The notes under the pieces: model-generated | What the model was told of the DNA's origin: nothing | What the model saw: the letters and a program-made list of their open reading frames with translations, nothing else | The model's database searches: none | Source: an uncultured Oscillospiraceae bacterium | GTDB taxonomy: Bacteria > Bacillota > Clostridia > Oscillospirales > Ruminococcaceae | Assembly (NCBI GenBank): GCA_910579545.1 | Contig: CAJTVI010000001.1 | Location: 1 to 64,000, forward strand | Length of the DNA stretch: 64,000 bases | Direction: 5' to 3' | Shown here: one piece after another, positions 1 through 7,490 of the stretch | Layout: the number at the start of each line of letters is the position of its first letter | Numbering within the stretch: position 1 is the stretch's first letter | Position numbers and translations under genes: made by a program

Positions 1-327
1 GTTCTGAGTTCACTAACCGCCTTGTCGCCGGCCAAAAGCATCTGCCTACCCTCTTTGAAACCACCCTGGCCCAGCTGGGCATCCGCCACAAACTCATCCG
101 TCCCTATACCCCCAGACATAATGGCAAGGTCGAGCGCAGCCACCGCAAGGACAACGAGGAGTTTTATGCTTCTCACAAGTTCTACTCTTTCGCCGATTTT
201 CAAAAGCAGCTTGCCGTTCGCCAGCGCCAATACAACGCTTTCCCTATCCGTCCCCTCAACTGGAACTCCCCCAAACAGGTCTTACTTTCCTTCCCTTTTT
301 TTGTAACACCTCTTTGACAAACCTACA
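1..327 (+). mobile_element. Right end of an IS481-like insertion sequence
   Basis: The transposase stop is followed by only about ten bases before the sequence CCTACA at 322-327. Read on the other strand the end begins TGTAGGTTTGTCAAAGAGG, which has the TGT...ACA form expected of an IS terminus. The left end and any target duplication are outside the window. The element lies next to the low-GC redox cassette at 409-4000. Confidence 0.5.
3..317 (+). CDS. IS481-like transposase, C-terminal part (5' end outside window)
   Basis: The reading frame is open from the window edge and stops at 317. It encodes the C-terminal end of a DDE/integrase-core transposase. The segment RPYTPRHNGKVERSHRKD is the conserved block around the last catalytic Glu (the E of KVER) in IS481/IS3-type transposases, followed by a family-typical tail (NEEFY, then RPLNWNSPKQVL). 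The N-terminal HTH and the first two catalytic Asp residues lie off the window, so integrity cannot be judged. The family assignment is from motif memory; IS481 versus a related DDE family is not certain. Confidence 0.75.
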   Translation, partial: SEFTNRLVAGQKHLPTLFETTLAQLGIRHKLIRPYTPRHNGKVERSHRKDNEEFYASHKFYSFADFQKQLAVRQRQYNAFPIRPLNWNSPKQVLLSFPFFVTPL

Positions 328-408
328 CCGGCGCAAACTGCAAATAAAAGCGGTGCGCACCGCCCCATTTCGAGCGATGCGCACTTTATACGCGGCAAAC
401 AGAATATG

Positions 409-1623
409 TCAGGGCGATGTTTTTACCGGCGGAACCTCAAGGACAAGATCGCTGAGCGGGAAGGCGCAGCAGGGATGGATGTAGCCATACAGCAGATCGG
501 CCTCCCGGCGGCCATCGATGGATCGGGGCGTATATACCTGCCCGCTGACGAGCCTTGAGTGACACCAGCCACACTCGCCGCTGCGGCAGTGAGCCGGGGC
601 GGCGATGCCATTTTGCTCCATCGTGCGCAGTAGAGAGATGCCCGCCGGGGCATTGACCGTCTGCTCGTGCCCGGCGATGCGCACCGTAAGCTGGAAGCTT
701 TTGGCAGAAATCGCAGGATAGTCCGGTTCTTTTTCCGGGCCGAAGTACTCGCCAAACAGCTCGTGACGGATGAACTTGCGCCGCAGCTTCAGGGCGGCAA
801 GCTGTTTGTCCACAAAACGGTACATGGCCTGCGGTCCGCACAGAAACACTGAATACTCTCCTGCCGGAGCGTATTTTTGAATCACCCCGGCCGTGATAAA
901 TCCGTGTTCGCAGCCTTCCCGGGCTTCATCACTGAGCACGTTGATCAGCCGGAACCTGGGGCAGGCTTTTTCCAGCGCCCTCAGTTCCTCCTCAAATGCC
1001 GCATCCTCCAGCGTTTTGCTGCCGTAGAGAAGGATCAGTTCGGCATCCTCATCCCCGTCCGCAATGGCGTGAGCCAGAGAGCGGAAGGGGGTGATGCCGC
1101 TGCCGCCCGCGATACCCACCACCACCGGGGCATCCCGCAGCGGTTCGTAGGTAAAGGTGCCCAACGGTTCCGAGGCGGTGACCGGGGTGCCCTCGGTCCA
1201 GTTGTCCAGGATGTACCGCGAGGCAATGCCGCCCTCCACTCCCTTGACCGTGATGGTGTACCGCCCCTGCAGGCTTTCGCGGGGGGAGGAGGACAGAGAG
1301 TAGGGCCGGGTGAGCCGCATTGGGCCGATTTCAAGCGAAAGGGACAGATACTGCCCGGCACTGAACCAGGCGAGCGAAGAAGTGCCCCGTTCGGGGTCCG
1401 GAGCAAGATCGTAACTCTTCATGCCGCCGGTGTGCGTCGTTATTTTGGTTACCTTCAGGTACTGTACTCCGGGATGCAGAGCCATAGCCAGCGCATTGGG
1501 TTTGTAGGAGCCAGTATGAGGAACGCTTTTGGCCGGTGCCGCCTCAATTATGGCCTGCCGGGCGGGGGTCATTTTGGTAAAGTCCATGGGATTCAGCTTG
1601 TTTAGATTGGGCTTGCTCATCAT
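409..1623 (-). CDS. FAD/NAD(P)-dependent reductase with C-terminal [2Fe-2S] ferredoxin domain
   Basis: This 404-residue protein has a ferredoxin-NADP+ reductase module (FAD-binding RPYSLSSSP; nucleotide-binding GIAGGSGITPFRSL) followed by a plant-type ferredoxin domain with Cys at about 346, 351, 354 and 385/386. Such proteins carry electrons from NAD(P)H through FAD and [2Fe-2S] to a partner enzyme. The ATG at 1623 overlaps the upstream gene's stop as TGATG and follows an AAAGGAGGT site, so the two genes are translationally coupled. The likely partner is therefore the flavoprotein encoded just upstream. The physiological substrate is unknown. GC content is lower than in the core genes. Confidence 0.88.
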   Translation of the reverse strand: MMSKPNLNKLNPMDFTKMTPARQAIIEAAPAKSVPHTGSYKPNALAMALHPGVQYLKVTKITTHTGGMKSYDLAPDPERGTSSLAWFSAGQYLSLSLEIGPMRLTRPYSLSSSPRESLQGRYTITVKGVEGGIASRYILDNWTEGTPVTASEPLGTFTYEPLRDAPVVVGIAGGSGITPFRSLAHAIADGDEDAELILLYGSKTLEDAAFEEELRALEKACPRFRLINVLSDEAREGCEHGFITAGVIQKYAPAGEYSVFLCGPQAMYRFVDKQLAALKLRRKFIRHELFGEYFGPEKEPDYPAISAKSFQLTVRIAGHEQTVNAPAGISLLRTMEQNGIAAPAHCRSGECGWCHSRLVSGQVYTPRSIDGRREADLLYGYIHPCCAFPLSDLVLEVPPVKTSP

Positions 1624-3140
1624 CAGGTACCTCCTTTCAGCCGGGCAACGACACGTTTGCTGACGGTATCTCCCATGATATAAGCGCAGCTGTACCCGTC
1701 GCCCCGCAAATAATGCCCGCCACAGAAGCTCAGCCCGGGAATCGCATAGTCGGTTTTTTCTGCCGCCGTGCGGGCCATCAGGTTGTCCCAACCGGAAAGC
1801 CGGTAGCCGTAGATGGTCCCCTCTGGGGTGCCCAGATACCGGGCAAAGGTGACCGGGGTGGCCACGCTGAGCTCCTCTATGTGGGGAATGATTGAGATGC
1901 CCAGCACCTGTTCGGCATCCTGGATGTATTTTTTGGCAATGTTGTTTTTATAGCGTTTATAGTCCTGTGGTAGAAGCTCTGCCGGAACATCGCCGCCAAA
2001 GATCGGGATGGTAAAGAACAGGGTACAGGTCCCTTCCGGCGAGCTGTCGGGCACTGCGTTGTTCAGGCAGTTGATGATGTATAGCCCGCCCTCAAGCCGG
2101 GTATCGTACTGGACCCGGGGGTTAGGGTCGCTTTGGATGAAAACGGTGTAATCTTTCATCCCAAGTTCCTCGGCCGTGCAGTCAAGACCAAGATACACGG
2201 TGGCCACTGAGATGCCAAAGGAGCGGGCGTTGGCCAGCTTTAAATTCTGCTCCGGGATTTTGGAAGGGTCGCTGCGGTCAAAGACATTGTGCGGGATGAC
2301 GTTGGATATAACCTCTTTGGCATAGAGCTTTTCACCGTTTGCCACCACGCCGGCGGCGCGGCCGTCCTCGTGGTAAAGGAATTGCGTAACCTCGCTGTTG
2401 TACCAGATCTGCCCGCCGTTTTGCAGAATCACATCCGCCAAAGCAAGAGACAATTCGTGCGAGCGATGATGCGGCATCGCTGCGCCGTCATTGACATAGT
2501 CGTAGAGCATGTTGAGAAAGTGCATTGCGTTCAGCTCGTCGGTGGGAACGCCGAGATAGCCCCAATAGGTGTTGATCAGATTCTGTGCCGCCTTGGGGAT
2601 GCCCAGCGCGGTCATGACATCCTCAACCGAATGACCCGCCAGCCGCATAAAGTCCGCGTGCTTTAGAAGCATGGTCAGGCCGTTGGGCTTGCCCTTCATC
2701 TTGTAGATGTAAGCAATGGCGGCCTCCACCTTGGGCTTCAGCTCCAGGTATGCCCGCACGTTGGCCTCGCACCCCGGAACGGCCCGGTCTACCGAGCGGC
2801 AGAATTCATCCACACCGGCTTGCAGGGTAACGTCATAGCCGTTTTCCCCTTTGACGATTGCCCGGAAGATGTTGTGTTCATACCGCCAGTCGATTTTAGC
2901 GCCCAGGTCATCCAACACCTTATACACGGTGTTGGGACGCTCCTTTGTACCAACGCTGCACAGCTCGTGAAGGGATGGCTCAAACTCGAACCGCCCCCGG
3001 CGAAAGCTGGTAGCACAGCCGCCGGGAAGGTTGTGCTTTTCCAGCAGCAAGGTTTTCAGCCCTGCCTTGGCGGTGTTGGCTGCGGCAACCAAACCCGCAT
3101 TGCCTGCGCCGACAACAATGACATCGAACGGATTGCCCAT
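1623..3140 (-). CDS. Phytoene-desaturase-like FAD-dependent oxidoreductase
   Basis: A 505-residue flavoprotein of the COG1233 type (CrtI/CrtISO/RetSat-like). It starts with a Rossmann GAGNAG motif (residues 11-16), followed by GGCATSFRRGRFEFE, and ends with the FAD-contact region FCGGHYLRGDGYS. These enzymes desaturate, isomerise or reduce polyene or steroid-like substrates. The ATG at 3140 follows a GGAGG site. No carotenoid or isoprenoid synthesis gene is nearby, so the substrate may be external, such as a dietary or host lipid; that is inference. It is first in an operon with the ferredoxin-domain reductase and carries a GntR-type operator in its 5' region. Confidence 0.85.
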   Translation of the reverse strand: MGNPFDVIVVGAGNAGLVAAANTAKAGLKTLLLEKHNLPGGCATSFRRGRFEFEPSLHELCSVGTKERPNTVYKVLDDLGAKIDWRYEHNIFRAIVKGENGYDVTLQAGVDEFCRSVDRAVPGCEANVRAYLELKPKVEAAIAYIYKMKGKPNGLTMLLKHADFMRLAGHSVEDVMTALGIPKAAQNLINTYWGYLGVPTDELNAMHFLNMLYDYVNDGAAMPHHRSHELSLALADVILQNGGQIWYNSEVTQFLYHEDGRAAGVVANGEKLYAKEVISNVIPHNVFDRSDPSKIPEQNLKLANARSFGISVATVYLGLDCTAEELGMKDYTVFIQSDPNPRVQYDTRLEGGLYIINCLNNAVPDSSPEGTCTLFFTIPIFGGDVPAELLPQDYKRYKNNIAKKYIQDAEQVLGISIIPHIEELSVATPVTFARYLGTPEGTIYGYRLSGWDNLMARTAAEKTDYAIPGLSFCGGHYLRGDGYSCAYIMGDTVSKRVVARLKGGT

Positions 3141-3155
3141 TTCAAACCTCCTTCT

Positions 3156-3166
3156 TGGTATTACCA
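3156..3166. promoter_or_regulatory. GntR/FadR-type operator, copy 1
   Basis: The palindrome TGGTATTACCA fits the TnGTnnnACnA consensus of FadR-subfamily regulators. It lies just downstream of the predicted start of the oxidoreductase operon and 16 bp before its ATG, where a bound repressor would block transcription. A longer 14-base form, TCTGGTAATACCAA, is shared with the copy at 3267. Confidence 0.75.
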
Positions 3167-3181
3167 GAATTCCATAAAAAC

Positions 3182-3210
3182 AGCATAGCACGATTTCCTG
3201 TAATAAACAA
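3182..3210 (-). promoter_or_regulatory. Promoter of the oxidoreductase operon
   Basis: On the minus strand TTGTTT (3205-3210) and TATGCT (3182-3187) are separated by exactly 17 bp, a good sigma-A arrangement. The operator at 3156-3166 is about where early transcribed bases would be. Confidence 0.6.
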
Positions 3211-3238
3211 GCACCTAAACAGGTTTTTTATTGGAGAA

Positions 3239-3267
3239 TTGACAAAAAGGGAATGGTATGTTAATCT
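3239..3267 (+). promoter_or_regulatory. Promoter of the gntR-type regulator
   Basis: A perfect TTGACA at 3239-3244 is followed after 17 bp by TAATCT (3262-3267), a weak -10 that touches the operator at 3267-3277. The arrangement suggests autorepression. Confidence 0.5.
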
Positions 3268-3277
3268 GGTAATACCA
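3267..3277. promoter_or_regulatory. GntR/FadR-type operator, copy 2
   Basis: TGGTAATACCA is the reverse complement of the copy at 3156-3166 and also fits TnGTnnnACnA. It sits between the -10 element and the start codon of the regulator gene. One regulator can therefore control both divergent transcripts. Confidence 0.75.
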
Positions 3278-3295
3278 AATGCATTGAGGTGACTT

Positions 3296-4000
3296 ATGGA
3301 ATTTTCCAAAATTACGAATGTCTCTTTGACCGATTTGTTTGTTCAGCAGGTAGAGAATATGATCCTCTCAGGGAGCATCAGGGTAGGGGAGCGCCTGCCC
3401 CCAGCGCGTGAGCTGTCGGTCCAGATGGGTGTGAGTCGCCCGGTGATCTCGGCGGGACTGACGGAGCTGGAGAAGCTGGGCTTTGTGGAGATACGGCCTC
3501 GCCAAGGGGCTTTTGTCTCAGATTACCGGCGCAAAGGAACAGTGGAAACGCTGGTTGCCATCATGCACTATAACGGCGGTACCATGCGGAACAATGAGGT
3601 AACCTCTCTTTTACAGGTTCGGTGGGCGCTCGAACGGCTGTGTGTAGAGTTGGTTGTTCAGATCTGTCCGCGGGAGGAGCTGACCGGGCTGGCTCCCCTG
3701 CTTGAGAGTATTGCCGCCGCTCCCTCTCCCGAGCGGTGCGCCGAGGCGGTATTCACCTTTCATCACGAGCTGGCGGTATTCAGCGGGAATATGCTGCTGC
3801 CCCTGCTATACCATTCCTTCAAACCGGAGAGTGTCCATCTGTGGACGATTTCCTGCCGGCGCACCGGCTGCGAGGCGCTGTGCGGGGTAAAAAAGAGGTT
3901 GTATCAGGCGTTGCTGGACAGGGACCTTGAGCAGGCGCAGCTGATTACAGACCAGAGCATTGAAGCCGGTATGGATCAGCAGTCCGGTTTTGTGTTTTAG
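3296..4000 (+). CDS. GntR-family regulator (FadR/FCD subfamily)
   Basis: A 234-residue regulator. The N-terminal winged helix shows the GntR signature (GSIRVGERLPPARELS, then GVSRPVISAGLTELEKLGFV); the helical C-terminal half resembles an FCD ligand domain, with a candidate FHHELAVFSGN metal/ligand motif. FCD proteins sense small carboxylates or lipids, often through a bound metal. The gene is divergent from the oxidoreductase operon, and two matching operators lie in the shared spacer, so it very likely controls that operon and itself. The ligand would indicate the pathway substrate. A GAGGTGA site precedes the ATG at 3296. Confidence 0.85.
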   Translation: MEFSKITNVSLTDLFVQQVENMILSGSIRVGERLPPARELSVQMGVSRPVISAGLTELEKLGFVEIRPRQGAFVSDYRRKGTVETLVAIMHYNGGTMRNNEVTSLLQVRWALERLCVELVVQICPREELTGLAPLLESIAAAPSPERCAEAVFTFHHELAVFSGNMLLPLLYHSFKPESVHLWTISCRRTGCEALCGVKKRLYQALLDRDLEQAQLITDQSIEAGMDQQSGFVF

Positions 4001-4032
4001 CGGGGAAGAGTGCAATATAATCAAATACACAC

Positions 4033-4066
4033 AAAGCCGTACCTGCAAAAACACAGGTACGGCTTT
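4033..4066. terminator. Terminator after the GntR regulator
   Basis: A perfect 13-bp stem (AAAGCCGTACCTG / CAGGTACGGCTTT) with an 8-base loop lies 32 bp after the regulator stop. The T-tract on the plus strand is interrupted (TTTGGTCTT). It separates two convergent units and may work in both directions. Confidence 0.7.
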
Positions 4067-4153
4067 GGTCTTATGCGGCATCAAGCCAATTTTGCTTCAC
4101 GTGGAAGGACCGCTTCTTCAGATGCTTCCTGCATCATATAAAGGCAAGTGCGT

Positions 4154-4519
4154 TTATTTTGCCGGAACGTTTTTGGTGGCCACCACCGCAACGCCGGTGC
4201 CGGCAACGTTTGGCAGAACCACCTGTCCGATTTTGACCGGCGCGGCCAGTTCCACCGCCTGAAGGGCCTTGACGCAATCAAAAATGCGGCCCTTGGGGAT
4301 GTCCGACGCGGTTTTTACCGAGACCATCGCCAGCCTGCCGCCCTTGACCCGCACGGTGCTGGTAACGATGCGGGTAGGGTCGGTGACCTCCTTGCGTGCG
4401 TAGGCGTCCCCCCGCTTGCAGGTGTTGCCGGTGACCTCCCTGACCTCGCCGTTTTCCATGGTAACGCTTACCGGGCAGCCCAGGGGGCAGCCGATGCAGA
4501 TCAGATCAATTTTTTCCAT
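4154..4519 (-). CDS. DUF1667 protein of the glycerol-3-phosphate oxidation operon
   Basis: A 121-residue protein with an N-terminal Cys motif (CIGCPLGCP, another Cys in GNTCKRGD), suggesting a bound iron-sulfur or metal centre. DUF1667 (COG3862) proteins regularly accompany a GlpA-like dehydrogenase and a small FAD/NAD oxidoreductase in Firmicutes, and that arrangement is present here. The gene starts 3 bases after the stop of the preceding gene, with GGAGG overlapping it, so it is co-translated. A role as electron-transfer subunit is inferred; no enzymatic domain is visible. Confidence 0.85.
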   Translation of the reverse strand: MEKIDLICIGCPLGCPVSVTMENGEVREVTGNTCKRGDAYARKEVTDPTRIVTSTVRVKGGRLAMVSVKTASDIPKGRIFDCVKALQAVELAAPVKIGQVVLPNVAGTGVAVVATKNVPAK

Positions 4520-4522
4520 CCC

Positions 4523-5788
4523 TCACGCCTCCTCCAGTGTCACCGTGATGCCGGCCGCCTCGGGGTGTTCCTTCAGCAGGGCGGTTTTAAGCTGTACCGT
4601 TTCCATCTCGCCGGGGGCCAGCACCGGGCGCTTGCGGCTGAAGATGCAGGCGTCCCCCGCGTACACGGCGATCTTTTTGTTTTTGTATACATTGCCCACC
4701 CTGAAACGCAGGGTGATCGTTTCGCCCGCGGCGTCCGGCCGGATGGCGGAGGGCACCGTGTACCGCACGCCGTTCTGGCAGCTTACCGGCAGGGTGCGCC
4801 AGGCGGCTTCGGTGCAGCCCGCCGCAATGTACTGGGCCGCGTGGCGGCCGGCCGCGCCCGCTTCCTCCGAAACATAGTCCACCAGGTCGTGCACGTGCAG
4901 CACGTTGCCGGCGGCAAATACGCCGGGGATGCTGGTTTCCAGGCTCTCGTTCACGGTGGGGCCGCTGGTGACCGGGCTCAGCTCCACCCCGGCCGCGCGG
5001 CTCAGTTCGTTTTCCGGGATCAGCCCGCAGGAGAGCAGCAGGGTGTCGCAGTCGTACTGTTCCTCGGTGCCGGGGATCGGCCTGCCCTTATCGTCCACCG
5101 CGGCCAGGGTGATGCCCTCCACCCGCTTTTTGCCCTGGATGTCGATGACCGTGTGGCTGAGCTTGAGGGGGATGCCGTAATCGTCCAGGCACTGCACAAT
5201 GTTGCGCTTGAGCCCGCCGGAATAGGGCATCAGCTCAGCCACCACCTGCACCTTGGCCCCCTCTAAGGTCATGCGGCGGGCCATGATGAGGCCAATGTCG
5301 CCCGAGCCGAGAATGACCACCTTGCGGCCAGGCAGGTAGCCCTCCATGTTTACCAGCCGCTGGGCGGTGCCGGCGGTAAAGATGCCGGCCGGCCGGCAGC
5401 CCGGGATGTTCAGCGCGCCGCGCGGGCGCTCGCGGCAGCCCATGGCCAGAACCACCGCCTTGGGGTGCAGCTGGAACAGCCCGTCCTGCCGGTTCATGGC
5501 GGTAACGGTTTTGTCCGCCGCAAGGTCCAGCACCATGGTGTTGAGCTTGTAGGGGATGCCCAGCTGTTCCACCTTTTCTATGTAGCGGCCGGCGTATTCC
5601 GGGCCGGTCAGCTCCTCCTTGAAGGTGTGCAGCCCAAACCCATTGTGGATGCACTGGTTCAAAATGCCGCCCAGCTCGTTGTCCCGCTCCAGGATCAAAA
5701 TGTCGCGCAGGCCGGCCTCATGGGCGGCCGCGGCCGCGGCAAGCCCCGCGGGGCCGCCGCCAATGACGACGAGATCGTATTCTTTCAT
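4523..5788 (-). CDS. FAD/NAD(P)-dependent oxidoreductase, glycerol-3-phosphate operon
   Basis: A 421-residue two-dinucleotide-fold flavoprotein. The N-terminal FAD motif is GGGPAGLAAAAAAHEAG (from about residue 10), the NAD(P) motif is ILGSGDIGLIMARR (about residue 160), and the C-terminal FAD loop is VFAAGNVLHVHD. It resembles the small oxidoreductases found between glpA-like and DUF1667 genes, which probably pass electrons from glycerol-3-phosphate oxidation to NAD(P)+ or a quinone-independent acceptor. The ATG at 5788 has a GAGGAGGGG site. It lies 13 bp after the dehydrogenase gene in the same operon. Confidence 0.87.
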   Translation of the reverse strand: MKEYDLVVIGGGPAGLAAAAAAHEAGLRDILILERDNELGGILNQCIHNGFGLHTFKEELTGPEYAGRYIEKVEQLGIPYKLNTMVLDLAADKTVTAMNRQDGLFQLHPKAVVLAMGCRERPRGALNIPGCRPAGIFTAGTAQRLVNMEGYLPGRKVVILGSGDIGLIMARRMTLEGAKVQVVAELMPYSGGLKRNIVQCLDDYGIPLKLSHTVIDIQGKKRVEGITLAAVDDKGRPIPGTEEQYDCDTLLLSCGLIPENELSRAAGVELSPVTSGPTVNESLETSIPGVFAAGNVLHVHDLVDYVSEEAGAAGRHAAQYIAAGCTEAAWRTLPVSCQNGVRYTVPSAIRPDAAGETITLRFRVGNVYKNKKIAVYAGDACIFSRKRPVLAPGEMETVQLKTALLKEHPEAAGITVTLEEA

Positions 5789-5801
5789 GCTCAGCCCCTC
5801 C

Positions 5802-7232
5802 TCAAATGGAATCCTTGTTGACGCCGACGATCAGCCCCGACCCGGCGCCGGCCTTGGTTACCTCGCTCTGGTCGATGCCCAGCTCCCGGGCCAGGATCTC
5901 CATCACCCGCGGGCTGCAGAAGCCGCCCTGGCAGCGGCCCATGCCCGCGCGGGTGCGCCGCTTGACCCCATCCACGCTGCGGGCGCCGGGCACCCGGTGG
6001 ATGGCGTCGATGATCTCGCCCTCGGTGACCGTTTCGCACCGGCAGATCACGGTGCCGTAGGCCGGGTTTTGTTTGATCAGGGCCGCATGGGCCTCGGGGT
6101 CAAGGGTCTTGGGGTCAAGGATGCCCTTGCGGGTGGGGTCAAAGGCGGGATCCTCGGCAAGGTTCAGGATGCCCTGCACGATGCCGGCCGCCATTTTGCC
6201 GATGGCCGGGGCGCTGGACAGGCCGGGGGATTCGATGCCGGCGCAGTCCACAAAGCCGGGCTTGACCTCGCCGATAAAGAACTCGTGGCGCACCTCGTGG
6301 GCGCGCAGACCGCAAAAGCTGGTGATGGTCTGGCGCAGCGGCAGGTTCTTGACCGCAAGCGAGGACTTTGTGCGCACCTCGTCCAAGCCGCTTTGGGTGG
6401 TGGCGGTGGATTCCTTATCCTCTATGTCGATGGCGGTGGGGCCTACCAGGATGTTGCCGTGCACGGTGGGGGCCACCAGCACCCCCTTGCCGTATTTGCC
6501 CGGCAGCTGGAAGATGGTGCTGTGCACATGGCCGGCGGCCGAGTGGTCGAGCAAAAAGTAATCGCCGCGGCGGGGGATGATGGTCATTTTATCCTCCGAG
6601 ACCATGTTGTGCAGCGCATCAGCAAATACGCCGGCCGCGTTTACCACCACCCGCGCCTCAAAATCGCCGGCGCTGGTTGCGACCCGCCAGCCGCCCTCAA
6701 TGGGCGAAAGGCCGGTCACCTCGGTGTCAAACCGGAACTCCACCCCATTTTTGGCGGCGTTTTCGGCAAGGGCGTAGGTAAGCCCAAAGGGGCATACGAT
6801 GGCCCCGGTGGGGGCGTAAAGGGCGGCGATGGCCTCGTCGCTGATGTTGGGCTCCATTTTTACCAGTTCGTCCCGCTCCACAATGCGCAGCCCCTCCACC
6901 CCGTTGGCCACGCCGTTCTGGTACAGGGCGTTGAGGGTGGGGCGGTCGGCCTCGTCCAGCATTACCACCAGGCTGCCGTTCTGCTCGTAGCTGAAATCCA
7001 GCTCCTTGGCAAGGGCGGGCATCAGCCGGCTGCCCTCCACGTTCAGCCTGGCCATCAGGCTGCCGTGGGCGGCGTCATAGCCGGCATGCACAATGGCGCT
7101 GTTTGCCTTGGTGGTGCCGCAGCAGACGTCCTCGTCCCGCTCCAGCACCAGCACCTTTGCCCGGTAGCGCGAAAGCTCCCGCGCAATGGCGCAGCCGGAA
7201 ACACCGGCGCCGATGATCACAATGTCAACCAT
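5802..7232 (-). CDS. GlpA-like glycerol-3-phosphate dehydrogenase with BFD [2Fe-2S] domain
   Basis: A 476-residue FAD enzyme of the DAO fold, with GAGVSGCAIARELSRY at the N terminus. The C-terminal BFD-like domain has CRCETVTEGE and GRCQGGFCS, a C-x-C...C-x4-C ligand set for a [2Fe-2S] cluster. It oxidises glycerol-3-phosphate to dihydroxyacetone phosphate; the cluster would connect it to the two downstream proteins. The chosen ATG at 7232 follows AAAAAAGGAG, while the longer open frame begins inside a GC hairpin without a ribosome site. It has its own promoter and a structured leader of about 200 nt. Confidence 0.88.
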   Translation of the reverse strand: MVDIVIIGAGVSGCAIARELSRYRAKVLVLERDEDVCCGTTKANSAIVHAGYDAAHGSLMARLNVEGSRLMPALAKELDFSYEQNGSLVVMLDEADRPTLNALYQNGVANGVEGLRIVERDELVKMEPNISDEAIAALYAPTGAIVCPFGLTYALAENAAKNGVEFRFDTEVTGLSPIEGGWRVATSAGDFEARVVVNAAGVFADALHNMVSEDKMTIIPRRGDYFLLDHSAAGHVHSTIFQLPGKYGKGVLVAPTVHGNILVGPTAIDIEDKESTATTQSGLDEVRTKSSLAVKNLPLRQTITSFCGLRAHEVRHEFFIGEVKPGFVDCAGIESPGLSSAPAIGKMAAGIVQGILNLAEDPAFDPTRKGILDPKTLDPEAHAALIKQNPAYGTVICRCETVTEGEIIDAIHRVPGARSVDGVKRRTRAGMGRCQGGFCSPRVMEILARELGIDQSEVTKAGAGSGLIVGVNKDSI

Positions 7233-7264
7233 GTGGGTCACTCCTTTTTTGATGGTTTGCGGTT

Positions 7265-7440
7265 GATGTGCGGGGGAGGGGACGGCGCGCCCCCTCCCGG
7301 TTATTTCCAACAAGAGCCGGGCAGCCCCTCTGCGGCCGCCCCGGTAAGGACGGCCAAGACTGCCCGGCTCACAGCGTACACAGAACTCTCTGCTGAAAAG
7401 ACCAGGGGAATGATGCAGCCTTTTTTAAAAGGCCTTGCAG
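7265..7440 (-). promoter_or_regulatory. Structured 5' leader of the glycerol-3-phosphate dehydrogenase operon
   Basis: The RNA from the promoter at 7445-7473 folds into three parts. First is an AT-rich hairpin (GCCTTT/AAAGGC, about 7411-7427). Second is a long GC hairpin with an 11-bp perfect stem, 7360-7370 with 7314-7324 (GAGCCGGGCAG/CTGCCCGGCTC), enclosing an inner 8-bp stem (GGCCGTCC/GGGCGGCC, one G-U). Third is GGGAGGGG/CCCCTCCC near the ribosome site. No T-tract makes a clear terminator. With glpP in the locus a GlpP-responsive leader is plausible, but no known riboswitch was recognised. Confidence 0.55.
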
Positions 7441-7444
7441 CTTT

Positions 7445-7473
7445 ATTATACCCAAAGCCGGCGGGCGCTTCAA
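7445..7473 (-). promoter_or_regulatory. Promoter of the glycerol-3-phosphate dehydrogenase operon
   Basis: On the minus strand TTGAAG (7468-7473), a 17-bp spacer and a perfect TATAAT (7445-7450) lie just after the glpK stop. The dehydrogenase genes can thus be transcribed independently of glpK. Confidence 0.7.
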
Positions 7474-7490
7474 GGGGGGGAAAGCGGCGT

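Noticed and set aside
7314..7440. T-box leader in front of the glycerol-3-phosphate dehydrogenase genes
   Set aside because: AGAGAG and GCTGTGAG resemble parts of stem I, but the conserved TGGnACCGCG antiterminator sequence is missing and the genes are not amino-acid related.
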